NCBI GenBank assembly: GCA_934045905.1
Contig: OW203763.1
Coordinates: 22,557,108-22,621,107, forward strand
Length of the DNA stretch: 64,000 bases
Source: Leuctra nigra
Taxonomy: Eukaryota; Arthropoda; Insecta; Plecoptera; Leuctridae
Direction of reading: 5' to 3'
In this document: positions 40,116 through 55,084 of the stretch, piece after piece
Layout: each line of letters starts with the position of its first letter
How positions within the stretch are numbered: the first letter of the stretch is position 1
Notes under the pieces: model-generated
What the model was told of the DNA's origin: nothing
Database searches by the model: none
The model's input: only the letters and a program-made list of their open reading frames with translations
Position numbers and translations under genes: made by a program

Positions 40116-40144
40116 CCCCCCCCCCCCCACCCCCCCCCCCCCCC
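40116..40144 (+). repeat. Double poly-C run
   Basis: 13 C, one A, then 15 C within 29 nt: the longest near-pure C tract in the window. Confidence 0.95.
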
Positions 40145-40149
40145 ATAAA

Positions 40150-43010
40150 TGGGTAATACATTTATTATTACATTATTAAATGGGTAATGGGGGGTTATGT
40201 AAATAAAATATTACGTTTATAGAAAAGAACTTGATACAATCCTTTCATTGGCAGGAAAAATGGTAAACATTTGTAAAAATACAAAATTATCATGAAATAA
40301 TAACTAAAATAAATTATACACACCCCCACATCATCTATAGCGAAGATAAAGACATTACTTGTTCAATTATTAGCACATTCTGAGCTGACATGGTAACTTT
40401 ATAAATTGATATTAATTCGAGTAATTAGCAATCACGTATACTTTGTATCGTAACTATTTCGAATACCTACATACCTTGAGAAAGCTCATTGCCAGGGAAC
40501 CAGGTCTGTAACTCTGTTTATGTTTTACCGATTATCATGCAAAGAGTGCATTAAGTTGTCAGCAAAGAAGCAATTTCCCTGCTCAAATGTGCCACATAGA
40601 ATTCTGACGTTTGTTCGCTGCAAACTCATCACATACAATTGGAATACATTTATATGTAATTTATAAGACTTTATGTATTCCTTATTATTTTAGAATAATA
40701 AGAATTTATCATTTGAATAACAAGTTTTAGAAGTACTGCACAGAGTCATGGATGGAAATCCTGGATACAATCCTACGCTTTAGCATTAACCTTATATATT
40801 TTGTCTTCTGGTACATTAAAACAAGCAAACATGGCCCCTAAAAAATTATTAGCTTTTTTTCATCGCTCACTTTGGACTTCTTGTAAACCTGTACGTGTCC
40901 CCTGATTTTTCGGATTAAAATCCGAACCCCCCAAAACAATTTAATGCAACGTCAAGAAAGATGGAGAGAGAACAATTGGATAGTATTTATTACCTGTACT
41001 TCCTTAAACAGAGAAGGATTTTCGACCAAACCCATAGCGTGGTATACCGGTATGTGACCACCAGGGTTATAAATTCAAGAGGGAGTAGAGAATCTTTTCT
41101 ACTGACGATCTTTTGTTCCATCATGGTGGACGTGGAACCAAGACAGGATATTATTATACTTATATCTCACACGGAGTCCACATTCAAAGAGAATATTGTA
41201 TTACCGCATTGTTCATAAAACAACGTCAAGCTGATATAGGTGTACAAATTATTCTTATCACGTTCAAATGATGAACATCTCTTTTTCGATTCACATAATA
41301 TTCATTGTGCTATTACAATTTTCAAAATAACTACGTCTATTCTATAGATAATACTTTCTAGATTGCCATGTTGTTATTATTACTATAGTTTGATCAAAAA
41401 TAATATTATAAAGTATCACGAAGGGCAGTTATAACCAATTCCAAATCTGAATTAATAAAAGCTCGACTTACATAAGTCCTAATAGCAGAAATTAAAATGT
41501 AGAAACAGGACAAATAAGTGAAACACCACACACTTTCAGATAAACATGACGTTTAGAAAAAAATGAAAAGTTTGGTTCAAGACTTCGGCTCAATCTATAC
41601 ATTGATCCGCATTGATCCTTCAAATCCAGCTAGATCAAAGTTCTGCCAGTGAAAATCAATTATTAAAACGCTAGTTTAGTTGAAAAGTTAGTTAACTTTG
41701 CATTCACAATAGTTGTTAAATAATACCAGATCTAAGTGTGTACAAGAGTTTCAAAATAAGTTTAACTGAGACCACCATGCTTGTCGTATACTAAAACCAT
41801 GTTACAAGCAAGAAGGGATATTCCAACATTAGTCTGACTGTGAGCAACATGCAGAGTCAACTTCTTTCCTGAAAAACGTGCTCTTGTAGACACAAGCTCA
41901 ATATAGATATTCATTATCAAAATCTCTTGAAACAGACCGTCAAGGTCTTCAAGGTTCGTAGAGCTTTCCTCGTAATATGTGGGCATCATTGCTAATTTTC
42001 TCTAGACATAATTAAAACTTTTCTTATATTACTATTAGACGTTATATCTGTAATCAAATTGATTTATTAATACAAAACTAAATTGAAATATTTTTATATT
42101 ACTATATTTTGACCTTTTGACCTGATGCAACTCAGTAATGAGTCAAGATTATAGACGTAATCCAATAAAAATGTCATGTGAACTATTTTTATTCGTAATT
42201 GGTATTCTATGAATGCGTTAACGATAATTATAAACCTTTAGTCGTCGTATTAGGTATCAGGTAGTGTTAATTAATGCCTTACAGTTGAAATTAATGGTAA
42301 TTTAATGCAACGCTAATATGCGGGTATCCATTTACTTCGAGACACATGTTGCAACTATTTTGCACATTTCATTCCGTGCTCAAGTTTAGAGAATGTTGAC
42401 AGCGTATTTTCGACTCATTGAGAATAAATACGTTGAACGATTTACATTTATAAATACAGAGTTTGTCTGCCTGAATATATTTTACTTTACTTAATGTCCG
42501 GCAGAGAAGTAGCCTGTTAACCCTACATTACTGATGTAATTAGGGACATAAAGATTTAAAAAAATGATAATTAAGTAAATTGATGGCAATCCGAATGACA
42601 GTTTAAACTCATCCGTTTCATCTTATAAATGTAAAATAAGCTATTAGCATGTGCCATGCATAATGTAAGCGCTCGTGATTCTATTGGTATTTTTTTTTTA
42701 ATCTTGCAGTTCTTCAGTAAGGATTCTCTCCAATGTTCTTTTTTCCTAGTTTCGTTGTTGACGCATTTTTAAGGTGAAAGCGTATAAATGTGAGTACCTA
42801 CCCTTGTAGAAGCAAGGGTTATCTACCCTTTGAAATACGTTTCACCCCTTTAAAAAAAAACTTGCAACCAGAGTAAACTTTCTCTTTGGCCGTGTCTTAC
42901 CATTGTCTGTTGTTAGAAAATATACACTCTATCGTCCGTTTCTATAGCAATAAAAATGCCATTAAAGACAAATCACCTAACCAAAGTCAACATTTTCTGT
43001 CCAGGAGAAT
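40150..43010. other. Intron 2 noncoding DNA
   Basis: AT-rich; no gene, RNA or strong repeat recognised. Confidence 0.6.
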
Positions 43011-43014
43011 CTGA

Positions 43015-43085
43015 AGCAGTAGTTGAACAGAAGTTATAAGACTGTCATTCGGGAGACGTGGGTTCGATTCCCGTTATAAATTGAC
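43015..43085 (+). mobile_element. tRNA-like SINE fragment with perfect B-box
   Basis: GGTTCGATTCC (43061-43071) is an exact internal pol III B-box, within a T-arm-like GTGGGTTCGATTCCCG. A degenerate A-box (TAGTTGAACAGAAGTTATAA, from about 43020) precedes it at tRNA-like spacing. The acceptor stem does not close, so this is a tRNA pseudogene or SINE head rather than a working tRNA. Confidence 0.5.
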
Positions 43086-43089
43086 TTTT

Positions 43090-44533
<1,444 letters not shown>

Positions 44534-47500
44534 ATGATACAAAAAGCGACTGGACAAAACAGAGATGGGAATAAATAAACTTTCAGCGATAAGTGTTTTC
44601 AAGACTTACAAAATAAGGTAGTATAAGAAAATGAGTAACATTCTTTTTTTTTGAATGACTACCGCCACTCAAGTATTTTCAACGTGGTTAGATACGAACG
44701 TTTTGAGGTGTGAACTTAATCTCGTATTGTATAACCATTTTTCTGTGGATACTGGAATGAGAATGTGCAATAGGCTATTCTATAGGAATCCTTATTTGAG
44801 GACAATTTTTACTTTGTGATCTATTTGACAGATATTGGATTGCGGTTTAAATCACTCCAAGTCCAATGTGATTGGATTTTTTTTACCAGAACGATGGACT
44901 CGATACGAATGGTTATACAGTGATTTACAACACAGGGGAAAAAAAATGATTATTAAAATAGGTAACTTTTAAACTGGAAATTGTTCAAAATGGACCCGTT
45001 GATTAGAAGGATGTCCTTCAATCGTTATTAGTATAATAATTATAATCGTTTTCATTTATTTCGTTGTCAATAATCGTTAGTTACAATTGTTTGTTGGTGT
45101 TTTGTTCAAATAGGCCTAACATATTGATCGTGTACTTGCAACATCAATGAAAAGGCGTGTAAGTTTCTCGAGAATATCAGTGCATCATTGTGTTATTAGA
45201 TACGTTAATTTTTTTTAAGAAGTGCATTGGATTATTGAATAAGTTTCCTTGTGGAGTGACTTCGTCCTAAATGTTCAATATTATAGTCCCTTGCAGACCC
45301 GATCGTTATTATTGTAAATAATTTATGTTTTCTCGTTAATTTAGATAAATTAGATGATTTTTAACATAAAGGATGAAACATTTTCATAGATGCCATTGTT
45401 TTCTAAGTAAGATACTGGATTTTGTTTCCAAAACGTGCGTAGATATTTATATTATAAAAAAATGAACTTGATTATTTGAATGCATTCAGAAAAATATGAT
45501 GATATGGACTTAATAATACGTATTTAACTGTCAAATATGTCATAGAGACCTCATTGCTCTTTTATTTTTCCTCTCAACAATTTGAACATAATCAGTCATT
45601 TACTAAAAGTTATCATAATAATACGTGAAGTCTTCTTAATCAATCGTTTCATCTCGTTGAATAAACATTGATCTTATGCCAAGAGACGCGAGAAAATACA
45701 GTCATTTTTGTAGAAATACATTTCATAGTTACAACAGTATGTTCTCTCATAAATACGGAAAGAGCGTAGTGCGCAAAAAAGGCACAATTTTCTCAAATCT
45801 TATAAAGAAACAAACTGTATTCTTGCTAAGTTATTTGAGGAAAGTGCATTGCATGAATCTATGGCAATTTCAGCTTTCCTACATCCCCTCCTATATAAAG
45901 ACGGTCTTCCCTATATTTCTTAAAATCACTCAACAAAATGTTGATTATTATAAATATTAAACTACCCATTTTGGCGTAAGAAACAACAAATGCACTATTA
46001 TCGTTGAAAGTGTCGATTTTAATGAAAAAACATCACTAACTACGTAATCGAACAAAATAATTTTGTATCGACTTAAAACTATAGGCTGAATGGGCAAATA
46101 CGCCTAGAAACGTATTAGCAACTTTTAAAATAGGCAAATCATGTAATATTAATACCTAATATACGAAAATGTTTCAAATGTCTGTCCAGTAAGAAGTAAA
46201 ATGGAATCATTGCATTTGGGTCAAGTATTATCAACGGATCTTAGGATAAAATAGCATTTGAAACACTATGCTAGAACATTACAAATTCAGACATCGAAAA
46301 AGCCAAGTTTGTTAAAAACATGAAAAAAAATTGTTAAAAGCGAAACAAGTCACAACAAAACTCGAGTGTAAAAATAACTCAAGTATACATTATACGTAAT
46401 TTTGGTGTCAGGGTAGGTAAATAAAATTAGGAATAATGAAATAATAAATTTTGAAATAGTTATTATTATATTAAAATATTTGAAACGTAAAGTAATATTT
46501 AGTCGTTGTAATGATCGTAATAACGTGCGTGTATGCAACCAATTTATATCCATTCGTGTGTATGTGAATTTGGAATGAAAAAAATACAAAATAATTCTTG
46601 CCATTTTTTATAATTCGAAAAAGGACACGGTGGCTCCTATATGACGTAATTCTAATCCGTACCCATTAAATCTAAATAAATGTTGTACAAAGGCCAATAT
46701 AACTTCATATACAAATATCATGTGAGTCAGATTAATTATAATAAGATTAAGTAGATATTTTCTGAATAATAATGATAATTAATGAACACTATTTAATCGA
46801 TTTTTGCTTTGTAGTCATTGTACGGTGTTGTTACAATAACATATGATTCAATTGGCTATAAGAAACCTTTTTTATTGATTTATTGATCTAGAGACATTGA
46901 CTTTAACTGCTATCCGCCAATTTACTCCGATTTTTAGAACTTCAAAATAAATGTACCTATTTCAAAAATTCAATGTTATAGACGTGTCTATAAAAAACTA
47001 CGTATTTAAATTTTCAACTAAATTCAACATTATGTTATTTCCACACAAAAAGGCTACAAGCTTTTAATTTAAAGTAAATACAATTTTTTGAGTATATATA
47101 TACCCTATGTAGCACGAGTTGACCTTTTAATTGACCTTAAATACGTCATTGTAAATCTGAGGTTTATTCAATAACCAATAAACCCACACAATAATGTGCA
47201 AAGCACAATCAAAAATCGGACCCACTAAACGGAAGCATTTTTGTTTTCATTCGGTAATAAATTACCAATTGATCTATCAATACGCAATGAAGGTTATTGA
47301 TCTTGACTACATAGGGTTAAACAACTCACTATTTACCGCTCGCTGGCCTTCTCTGTGATAGCGCCTTCTGTATACGGCAAACGCAAAACACCTTTTCAAA
47401 GAAAAAAACACAACAATACAATTTGGTGAGTTTTAAAAGGCCTAATAGCCTCGACTGTTTTCAACCATTGTATAAATACAAACTGTTGCAATATGAATTT

Positions 47501-50500
47501 ATGTTTTTTTGACATTTTTTTATTTAGATTTTTAATCCTCGATCATTGTATAAAAATTATATATACATTTGTGGATAAAGTAGTGGCAAAGAATGCTATG
47601 ATTTCCGACATTATGTACTTCTCACATCCGAATTATTAGAAGTCACTTTATTCTAAGTGTTTGATGTATTCGCTATGGAATCGTTATTGGTATACAAATT
47701 GTAGATACCAATTCCAATGCACCATTTCACTATCAATTTGCCATGCAGCATTGGCATTGGTAAATATGTACGTTTTACCAATGCTTTTCAGGAATATGGT
47801 AGTCTTATAAATTCATTAAAAAGGAAAAGAAATAGTGTAACTATTATCTATATTGCTTGCATTGCTTAGCGATTCTAGCATTCAAAGTGCATTTTAACAG
47901 TTTTAAAAAACAAAATATTATATGAAAATGTATGTATGTGATCGTAAGTAGAGTAACAATAAATTGGCTTCCTGCTTTGAGCAAAAAAGTAGGATCAAGA
48001 AGAAAAAAAAATCAAATAAAACATAAATAAGGCTTCAATGTAATTTTTGAAAATATTCATATGTGCCATTATTCGTGTAATCTAAAAATATGAGCCAATT
48101 TATAAAACACTTTCTTTCCAATTATTCATTTATTTCCAATGTATTATATATTTATACATACTTGCGTATACTTAAAAAGGAACTTCTCTGAATAAATGCC
48201 GGATGTTCTAGGCCGACCGAATAGTGCGTGCATGGTCTTATAAATGTATAAATAAGTGTAACAAATTCATCTCAGCTACTTAGGTTTGCGTGTTTTATTT
48301 ATTATTGCACTGAAAATGAGATTTTGCTTCAATGCTTTTATTTATACTTAAAATAAAGGCAACCAAAAGTCAACTTATATGCTCATCCTTATTTTAATTT
48401 GTACTCCCATGGAAACAAAAGAGGAACATTTACCATTAAATCATAGGAAAATAATGTTACTGTTATGTGTCCATAGGTGTACATGTATTGGCAACTATTT
48501 TTGAGAAAGATGTTATTTTTATCAATAAAAATATTACCTTCGTCTTTCATTAGATGGTTGGAAGTTTGCTCATTTATTCATAAAATATAAACAAGAACAA
48601 TCAGATATTTTACATTCATTTTGTGCTCATTAACGTCCTTTTCTATTTGCATAAAAATCAGTGCAATATTTTCAGCTGTTATAACCCCTCCCCCCCCCCC
48701 CCCCCCCCGCCCGTAACTATTGCTCAAAATAATGGACTTGGCATTCATTTTCAAAATTCATTCATCCAAAAGTATAAATAAATTTCATACAAACACAAAG
48801 TCGTTTATTGCTTCTTTCGATGAAGAAATTAAATGAGAAATTATACATTTATATATACTATATGTACGTACCGATTATTTAACAAAATAAGGTGTATTAT
48901 GTTGTTTTCCTACAAGGCAAAAGTTCTTAATAATTACTATTTTCAAACCCTTGTTAATACGTCATGATAAACAGATCGCAGAACGAAATATTATACACAT
49001 TTTCGTAATTACTTTTTATATTTGTTTTTAAATTAATTGCGTTATTTAATTGTTAATATTATTGATAAATACTAGGTGATCCAGGACACTGAAGAGGCCC
49101 AGTTGTTAAAGACGGAACAAACAAAATATACTATTATGCTTGTATTCTCTCAATCTACTACCTATAACCTATTTTAACCAAGTGGTAGTAAGCTAGCCTA
49201 GATTCAGTGTTTTGTCAATAGTAATAATAATGATGAATAATACAATATAAATAAATACAAAATAAATAGTAATATCTATTCAATTCAATTTATCAATGAA
49301 TATCAATAGGTATCAAAACACGATACCTATTCCATAAAACCAACAATACAAACCATTGAATTGAAATAGTTAATATAAAAATGATGCGTTTTGGCAACCA
49401 AGAATGTATTTTACATCGATAAAGAAAATAATAATAATTAGTATTAATATAATAAAAACTAGTTCTTCTGTAATGTCGTACTAATAACAAAGACATTGTT
49501 GTTGTATATGTTTACTGTAATCTGTCTCTAAAAAAGCAAAAAAGAAGTTCTTGGAAAAAAGTAACATTTAAGGTATTTCGACTTTTATTATAGATGCGAT
49601 ATGATTCGTGTGCTTTTTAAAAAGAAACTTAGGAGCTATTTCCTTTCTCATCAAATTAATAAGAGAGTCAAAATGGAATTTGTGTACCCATTTTAGTGAA
49701 AATGTACCTAGCTGTTACTTGGTTTAACTTATGTAAATAAATATTTAGTATGTACTAAAAAGTATACTGTTCATTCTTAATCTGTAGGGAACCTTCACTG
49801 AAAATTATGTTACAAATGTTCCTTTTTTGTAGCTATCCTAACCCTAAACTTCATTCCAAATTTGAATTTATACTTCCCATAATGCATCAGAAGACGTAGG
49901 AGATATTTCATATAAATGAAACGTGGATGCAAATTATTATTTTAATATAGAATAGCATTGGGGACAGCAGAAAGCTGTTACAGTCATTATTCAAAAAAAC
50001 ACATCAAATGAAGCTCTGATTCCAATAAATTTGCAGTTCACATTTGGTAAATATTTTTGATAGCCATATCATCACATCTTAGCGGCCAATAAAAAAGGGG
50101 TATATACTCTTCTATACACAACCAGTAGTACCAATTTGACTTTATGAGTGTAATATTGTAACCATTGTATTGCGCATCGTATACATCACTTTATATAGCC
50201 CTATGCGTAGAAGATTGCTGCCATTGTATTATGGTTGGAGTGTAAGTAATAGTCTGTAAGATCGTGTTTAGGGCCTATCTAGCGTTTGTCAAATGGCCCA
50301 AGATAAGCTAAGCAGGTCGATATTGGAGCGGGGTTCCGGTGTAGGGAATGCGGCTGTTGAGCAAACTCGAGCGGGAAATGGGAGAGAGGTTATACACCAG
50401 TGTCGTTGCAAGAAGAGGAGAGAAAGAGAGAAAAAAATAAATAGTGAGAAGAGTTTCGATCCATTCAAGCCGGGATAAAATTACGACATGTTGATCAATA

Positions 50501-52140
50501 CTGTGTCTCATTTCCTATGATGTAAGTAAGAATAAGGATTATATACTAGAGTCAGGATGTTTTGCGTCCTATAGTTCCATTTTCATAATAGGGAAGTATG
50601 TAGCTTCCAATGTTCATCGATTTGACAAACTACAAGCATGGTGAATTCGATCTCTTTACAAGTCCGGTGTAAAACTCACTTCTCTAGCAAAAACTTCCAC
50701 TGAAAATTTAAACTTCAATTCAATTTTCCAGTTCACGTTGTGACATTTTATTTTATGCGAAGACACGACGAAATGCTAACTCTGAAGGAGTTAATACTCT
50801 AGTGTCTATTTACAATACTTGCCTATCCCAAGTTCATTTGTTGTGTACCATTCATTCGTTGCCATGGAAACTAAACTGCCTCTTTCACAATCACAGGTTT
50901 CTGTCAATACTTGGGCTTCTGACATGTTTATTACATAGGCTAGGTTTCCGATTTAAAACGTGTAAATATAGAGGTACTTTACGATGTAGTATGTCATCGA
51001 GTGTTCTCAGAATGGTGAGAACAATTGAAAGTTCTTTTTGCTTCTAACAATGTAATTTTACCACAAAATCTAATCTTTCTTCGCGGTGAGTAATCAGTCA
51101 CGAAGCTCAAGGTATGCAGAAAAAGTTATTGAAAGTAGATAAAATCTTTTGCATAATTTCTTTTGTACCTATTTATTATTCTGAGAAGAACGGTCCTTGA
51201 ATTTACCCTTCCTTAGCTATAGATGCGTCATATTGGGTCGTATAATTTCCACAACATTTTTCTTGTGTGTATAGGTATTTAAAATTGTAAGTAGCTACAA
51301 TTTCATAGCAAAATAATAGTTCAGTGCGGAAAGATTTGTAATGGAACCGATATTTACAACAAATTAACAAATATCACACAAATGATCAACTTCATATGTT
51401 ACTTAGGACTGAAAATTGGCAGCATCTAATTTATGATATAAAATACCTAAGTATTATTTTCGATCTGGGAATTTTCTTGACGGCTAAAAACGTCTCTCAC
51501 CTCTTAAAAAGGTATGTTTTCAATTTAATTTTATGAAGAAGTGGAGGCTGGCGCCGCTGGAACGGGATGGTTGAGAGAAAAAGAAATGTCTAGTAATATA
51601 TGAAAGGGTGTGAAAAAAGAGAGAAAGAGAGCTGAAAAGGGAGATGAAGGGGGAGAAGTGAACTTGGGAAATGGAGAAAACAATTGTGAAAATTGATTCG
51701 TTGATGTTGATGGAAAACGGCAGCATTTCCGAGATGGGGAATTGAAATATATGGGAAGCAATAATATGATCCTAGGTTGGTTTTTAGTACTATGGCTAGG
51801 ATTTTCGTGGCCAAAGGCATGAGAATATTTTCAACTTGGTCTTATAAGGGAAAATGTAATATCTTCTAGAGATTATTACGTGCTAGGGCTCTCGTGAGTT
51901 TTCCCACAGGCCGATTAGACTTTTTAATCAGAAATCCATACAAGGAAATGCTAGAAGAAATGCTGGTGTTATACGAAAATGAGGCTATAAACTCTATACC
52001 TTTACCTGCTTTACCTCTACCTTCACCGTTCACTCTGCCTAATCCATAATTTGCATGCCGAGTATTGATATACAATACAACTGTTTCTGTTACCTCAATT
52101 GGAATGATTTATTTGGTGAGACATACTAGACATACCAGAC
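44534..52140. other. Downstream noncoding DNA (includes abd-A 3' UTR)
   Basis: The abd-A 3' UTR must occupy the first part; its end is not visible. The rest is strongly AT-rich, with a 19-C run at 48690-48708. No second homeobox, no gene and no clear RNA are seen. Confidence 0.55.
44570..44579 (+). terminator. Overlapping polyadenylation signals after abd-A
   Basis: Two overlapping AATAAA hexamers lie 37-46 nt after the stop codon. Use of these would give a very short 3' UTR. Insect Hox genes usually also use distal sites, and several further AATAAA strings occur over the following kilobases, so this is one candidate end only. Confidence 0.45.
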
Positions 52141-52176
52141 ATATTATCTACGCGTAGGAAAAATGTTAATTCTGCA

Positions 52177-52344
52177 AATAGGCAATTATTGTAGGCTATT
52201 CCAAGCACTGGTAAAATAATTTAATAAAAATTAAATTAAATTACAAAAATTACAAAAATCACATTGGTTGAATAGGCATTGTAGACTATTCCAAGCACAG
52301 GTAAAAGAATTTAATAAAAAATTACTCTATTTACTCATTGGTTG
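52177..52344 (+). repeat. Two-copy tandem repeat of about 94 bp
   Basis: Copies from 52177 and 52271 share AATAGGCA, CTATTCCAAGCAC.GGTAAAA, TTTAATAAAAA and CATTGGTTGAAT, with small indels. A further partial AATGGGCAA starts at 52345. The copies are diverged, so the duplication is not recent. Confidence 0.75.
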
Positions 52345-52649
52345 AATGGGCAACCTCATTTACTTAATTATTTACCTATCCCTAGCCAGAATATGAAGAG
52401 AATAATAGTTTTAGTAAAATAATATAGTATTTAGTATAAAAGTATAATAATAGTAGGTAGTGATAGTAATAGTTTGGAAGATGGACATTGACCTTACAAA
52501 TTCGTTCTGAACATGTCAAATTACTCAAATTTCCATATTTCGTTCTCTTTATTATAACATCAATTATTTATTTATTTATTTATTTCAGTGAAATTAATTA
52601 ATTAACCAAATGTAATTTTAACACAAAAGGAATGAATAATACTCGTACT

Positions 52650-53110
52650 CTAGCAGAACATCTGTGGGCAATAAGAAGAGTGTTATGGCACGGATCTCGC
52701 ATGGAGCTCGGAGGCTGGAGCCTGGAGGCTGGAGCCTAGTAGTGATCTCTCTCACTTCTCTCCTCACAAGTCAGTCAGAGATGGGAGCGAGCTAGGGTTC
52801 ATTTTCACTGTCAAACTCGGCGCCGCCTACCAGTTGAAATGGGCGGGAAACTTAACAAAATTTATGAGCATGTTACGGTAGTCGGTAGCCCTATCTAGCG
52901 TTGGGAATCTCTACTCGAGAATGGTGGCCATTACGGCGTCCCGATTGGTCGAAATGAGTGCTACTACTCAAGTCATTGTGAGGCTTACTTTCATGAAAAG
53001 TTGTCAACTATTTTTTATTGTTTTATAATAGTTTATTAAAAACTTGCATTATGTTAAAAAAGTGTATAGTGTGTGAAGATTAGTGTTGTTTTAGTCTGGA
53101 AATTTAAGCG
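52650..53110 (+). promoter_or_regulatory. Promoter-like GC island
   Basis: GC- and CpG-richer than its flanks, holding GGCGCCGCC, AATGGGCGGG, a GATTGG (inverted CCAAT) near 52943 and GGCCATTACGGCG. It also contains a 14-bp tandem duplication GGAGGCTGGAGCCT x2 (52710-52737). It is followed by AT-rich sequence that could be a short noncoding leader. No coding sequence follows, so a noncoding RNA promoter, an enhancer or a transposon end are all possible. Confidence 0.25.
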
Positions 53111-53199
53111 GTAGTATTTTAGTGCTAATGCAGGTTTGTATTATACCCATGTTTTATTGACTATTTGTGGTTGGCGAGTGGGGGGGGGGGGGGGGGGGA

Positions 53200-54460
53200 G
53201 AGACTTGAAATGGTGAGCCAATATTTCAAACACGAACGAACTATGGTCCCCACAATACTATGGACTTTTAAAAAGAGTACTTAAAAAAATGTTTGGTGAA
53301 GACTGGATTATTGGACTAAAAACTGGATTAATCCAATAATACTGTATCAAATTATTTTGATTTATCCTCAATTTGATTCATTAGAACATACTGGATCCCC
53401 TGAAAGATTTTAAGTGATGTTGAACGAAGGTAAATTATTTTCAATGAAGACAGGATGAATTGACAAATATCTGCATAATTAGCCAAATAATGAGTAAATT
53501 AGCTTGGCATGTGACTAATGGCCAATGGGACACCATAGTAAGGGATGACAGGTGTGCCTTAATTTTACGATACTTTTAAGAACTAGTTTCACGAGTGTGT
53601 TTACATAATGGATTTTATGGCAACTATTCAAGATGCATCACGCCAAAGAAGGTAGAGATCATTGACATTCCTTATCTCGTCACAGCATGAAATGCAACAG
53701 AAGATGGGTGATAAAAGAGACAGAGAGAGAGAGGGTGATGGGGCAAGGGGGTGGGGGGAGGGGCAAGAGAAGACTCAAATTAACAGTGCCATAACATGGA
53801 AGTGCTTGAGGTCGTTTATTGGGCCCCAAAAAAACCACAAGTACCTTCATAAAGATAGTGTTTCGATAAGAAAAAACTGCCACTAAAACCGTAGGTGCTA
53901 ATATGCCTCTAAAGTTCCAACAAACCGCAGCATAATATACGTTTATTTAGGCCTTTTCTTATGTTATTTAAATGAGGTGTTGAATTGATAGTAATACCAT
54001 TGGTAATGCATTAACAATATTTTCTTGGTTTCCTGAAGATAATATTTCTCACGAATGTGTGTGTGTTTTTTAACGGCGCACTCTTCTGTCACGACGCATG
54101 GTCACGACTTGATATGCCTTTTCCTATTCTAGAAAAATATAAGACGTTGGTTGTATAGGAATGAATGGAAATTGTCTGTTTTAATTATAATAAAGAATAC
54201 CGGAAACAAGTAATTTAAATGGACATTTAAATGTCAGTCATGTCTCTAGAAGTGATAGAAAAAGAACTTAAATTGTACATCACAAAGAAAATCATAATAA
54301 GTGTAGAAATCATTGCTGTATGTTCAGAGGCTTCATGAGGTGATTAATAAATCAGTAACACATTAAGTCTCCAATAAAATAAATCACGCTGTTAAAATTG
54401 GTATTATAAAATGAATTTCACTTTTTTTATTGGTGTTTTAAGAGTGATTATAACAACGAT
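53200..54460. other. Noncoding DNA
   Basis: Begins after a 19-G run (53180-53198). A purine-rich GA stretch lies at 53720-53775. No gene recognised. Confidence 0.6.
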
Positions 54461-54464
54461 AGGG

Positions 54465-54612
54465 AGATGATGATGATGATGCCAAAGAGGCGGTTGTGGC
54501 CTATTAATAAGGGGAAACTTCCCTCCGATGTAGGAAACGACGAGGTCATGAGCGGGAATCGAACCCGGGACCTCCGGAGTGCAAATCGGGAGCGTTACCC
54601 CCTCAGCCCACC
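54465..54612 (-). mobile_element. tRNA-derived SINE, family 1, copy B
   Basis: Minus strand: GGGCTGAGGGGGTAACGC (A-box), then CCCGGGTTCGATTCCCG (54553-54569, intact B-box), then a body with TCGTCGTTTCC and a CATCATCATCATC tail (54466-54480). Head and tail agree with the element at 12230-12421; the body is shorter. The head is better preserved than in the other copies. Confidence 0.8.
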
Positions 54613-54788
54613 TTCACCTTCCTATGTACCCGTGTTACCCCCTCAGCCCACCTTCACCTCCTATGTACCCGTGTTACCCCCTCAGCCCACCTTCACCTCC
54701 TATGTACCCGTGTTACCCCCTCAGCCCACCTTCACCTTCCTATGTACCCGTGTTACCCCCTCAGCCCACCTTCCTATGTACCCGTGTT
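54594..54788 (-). repeat. Minisatellite built from the SINE A-box head
   Basis: Five units of 34-40 bp starting at 54594, 54634, 54673, 54712 and 54752, each containing GTTACCCCCTCAGCCCACC and most also CTATGTACCCGT. On the minus strand every unit repeats the pol III A-box (GGGCTGAGGGGGTAAC), upstream of the SINE at 54465-54612. Units differ by a base or two. The Pro/Tyr-rich open frames over it are products of the repeat. Confidence 0.9.
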
Positions 54789-54983
54789 GCACTTTTCATA
54801 GCTATCAGAATAACACTCAATTCTACTTTGTTTTTAATAAAAACCGACTAACAATTTCCTAACAATACATAACAATGAAATAATACTCAATATGTTGCTT
54901 ATCTTATTTGCTCTTCTTTATTGCCTCGTACAAAGTTTATATGAAACACCATTTACTTTTAAAAAAAATATTGGAAAATAATT

Positions 54984-54986
<3 letters not shown>

Positions 54987-55067
<81 letters not shown>

Positions 55068-55084
55068 GCTCTCTCTCTCGCTCA
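54987..55084 (+). repeat. (CT)n microsatellite
   Basis: 79 nt of pure CT (54987-55065), then CGCG-interrupted CT to 55084. The Arg-Glu and Leu-Ser open frames on either strand are artefacts of this repeat. Confidence 0.97.

Noticed and set aside
43015..43085. Functional tRNA gene
   Set aside because: B-box is perfect but the acceptor and D stems do not pair, so a tRNA-derived fragment is more likely.
54467..54862. 131-codon Pro/Thr-rich ORF
   Set aside because: Runs across the SINE and its A-box minisatellite; periodicity comes from the DNA repeat.
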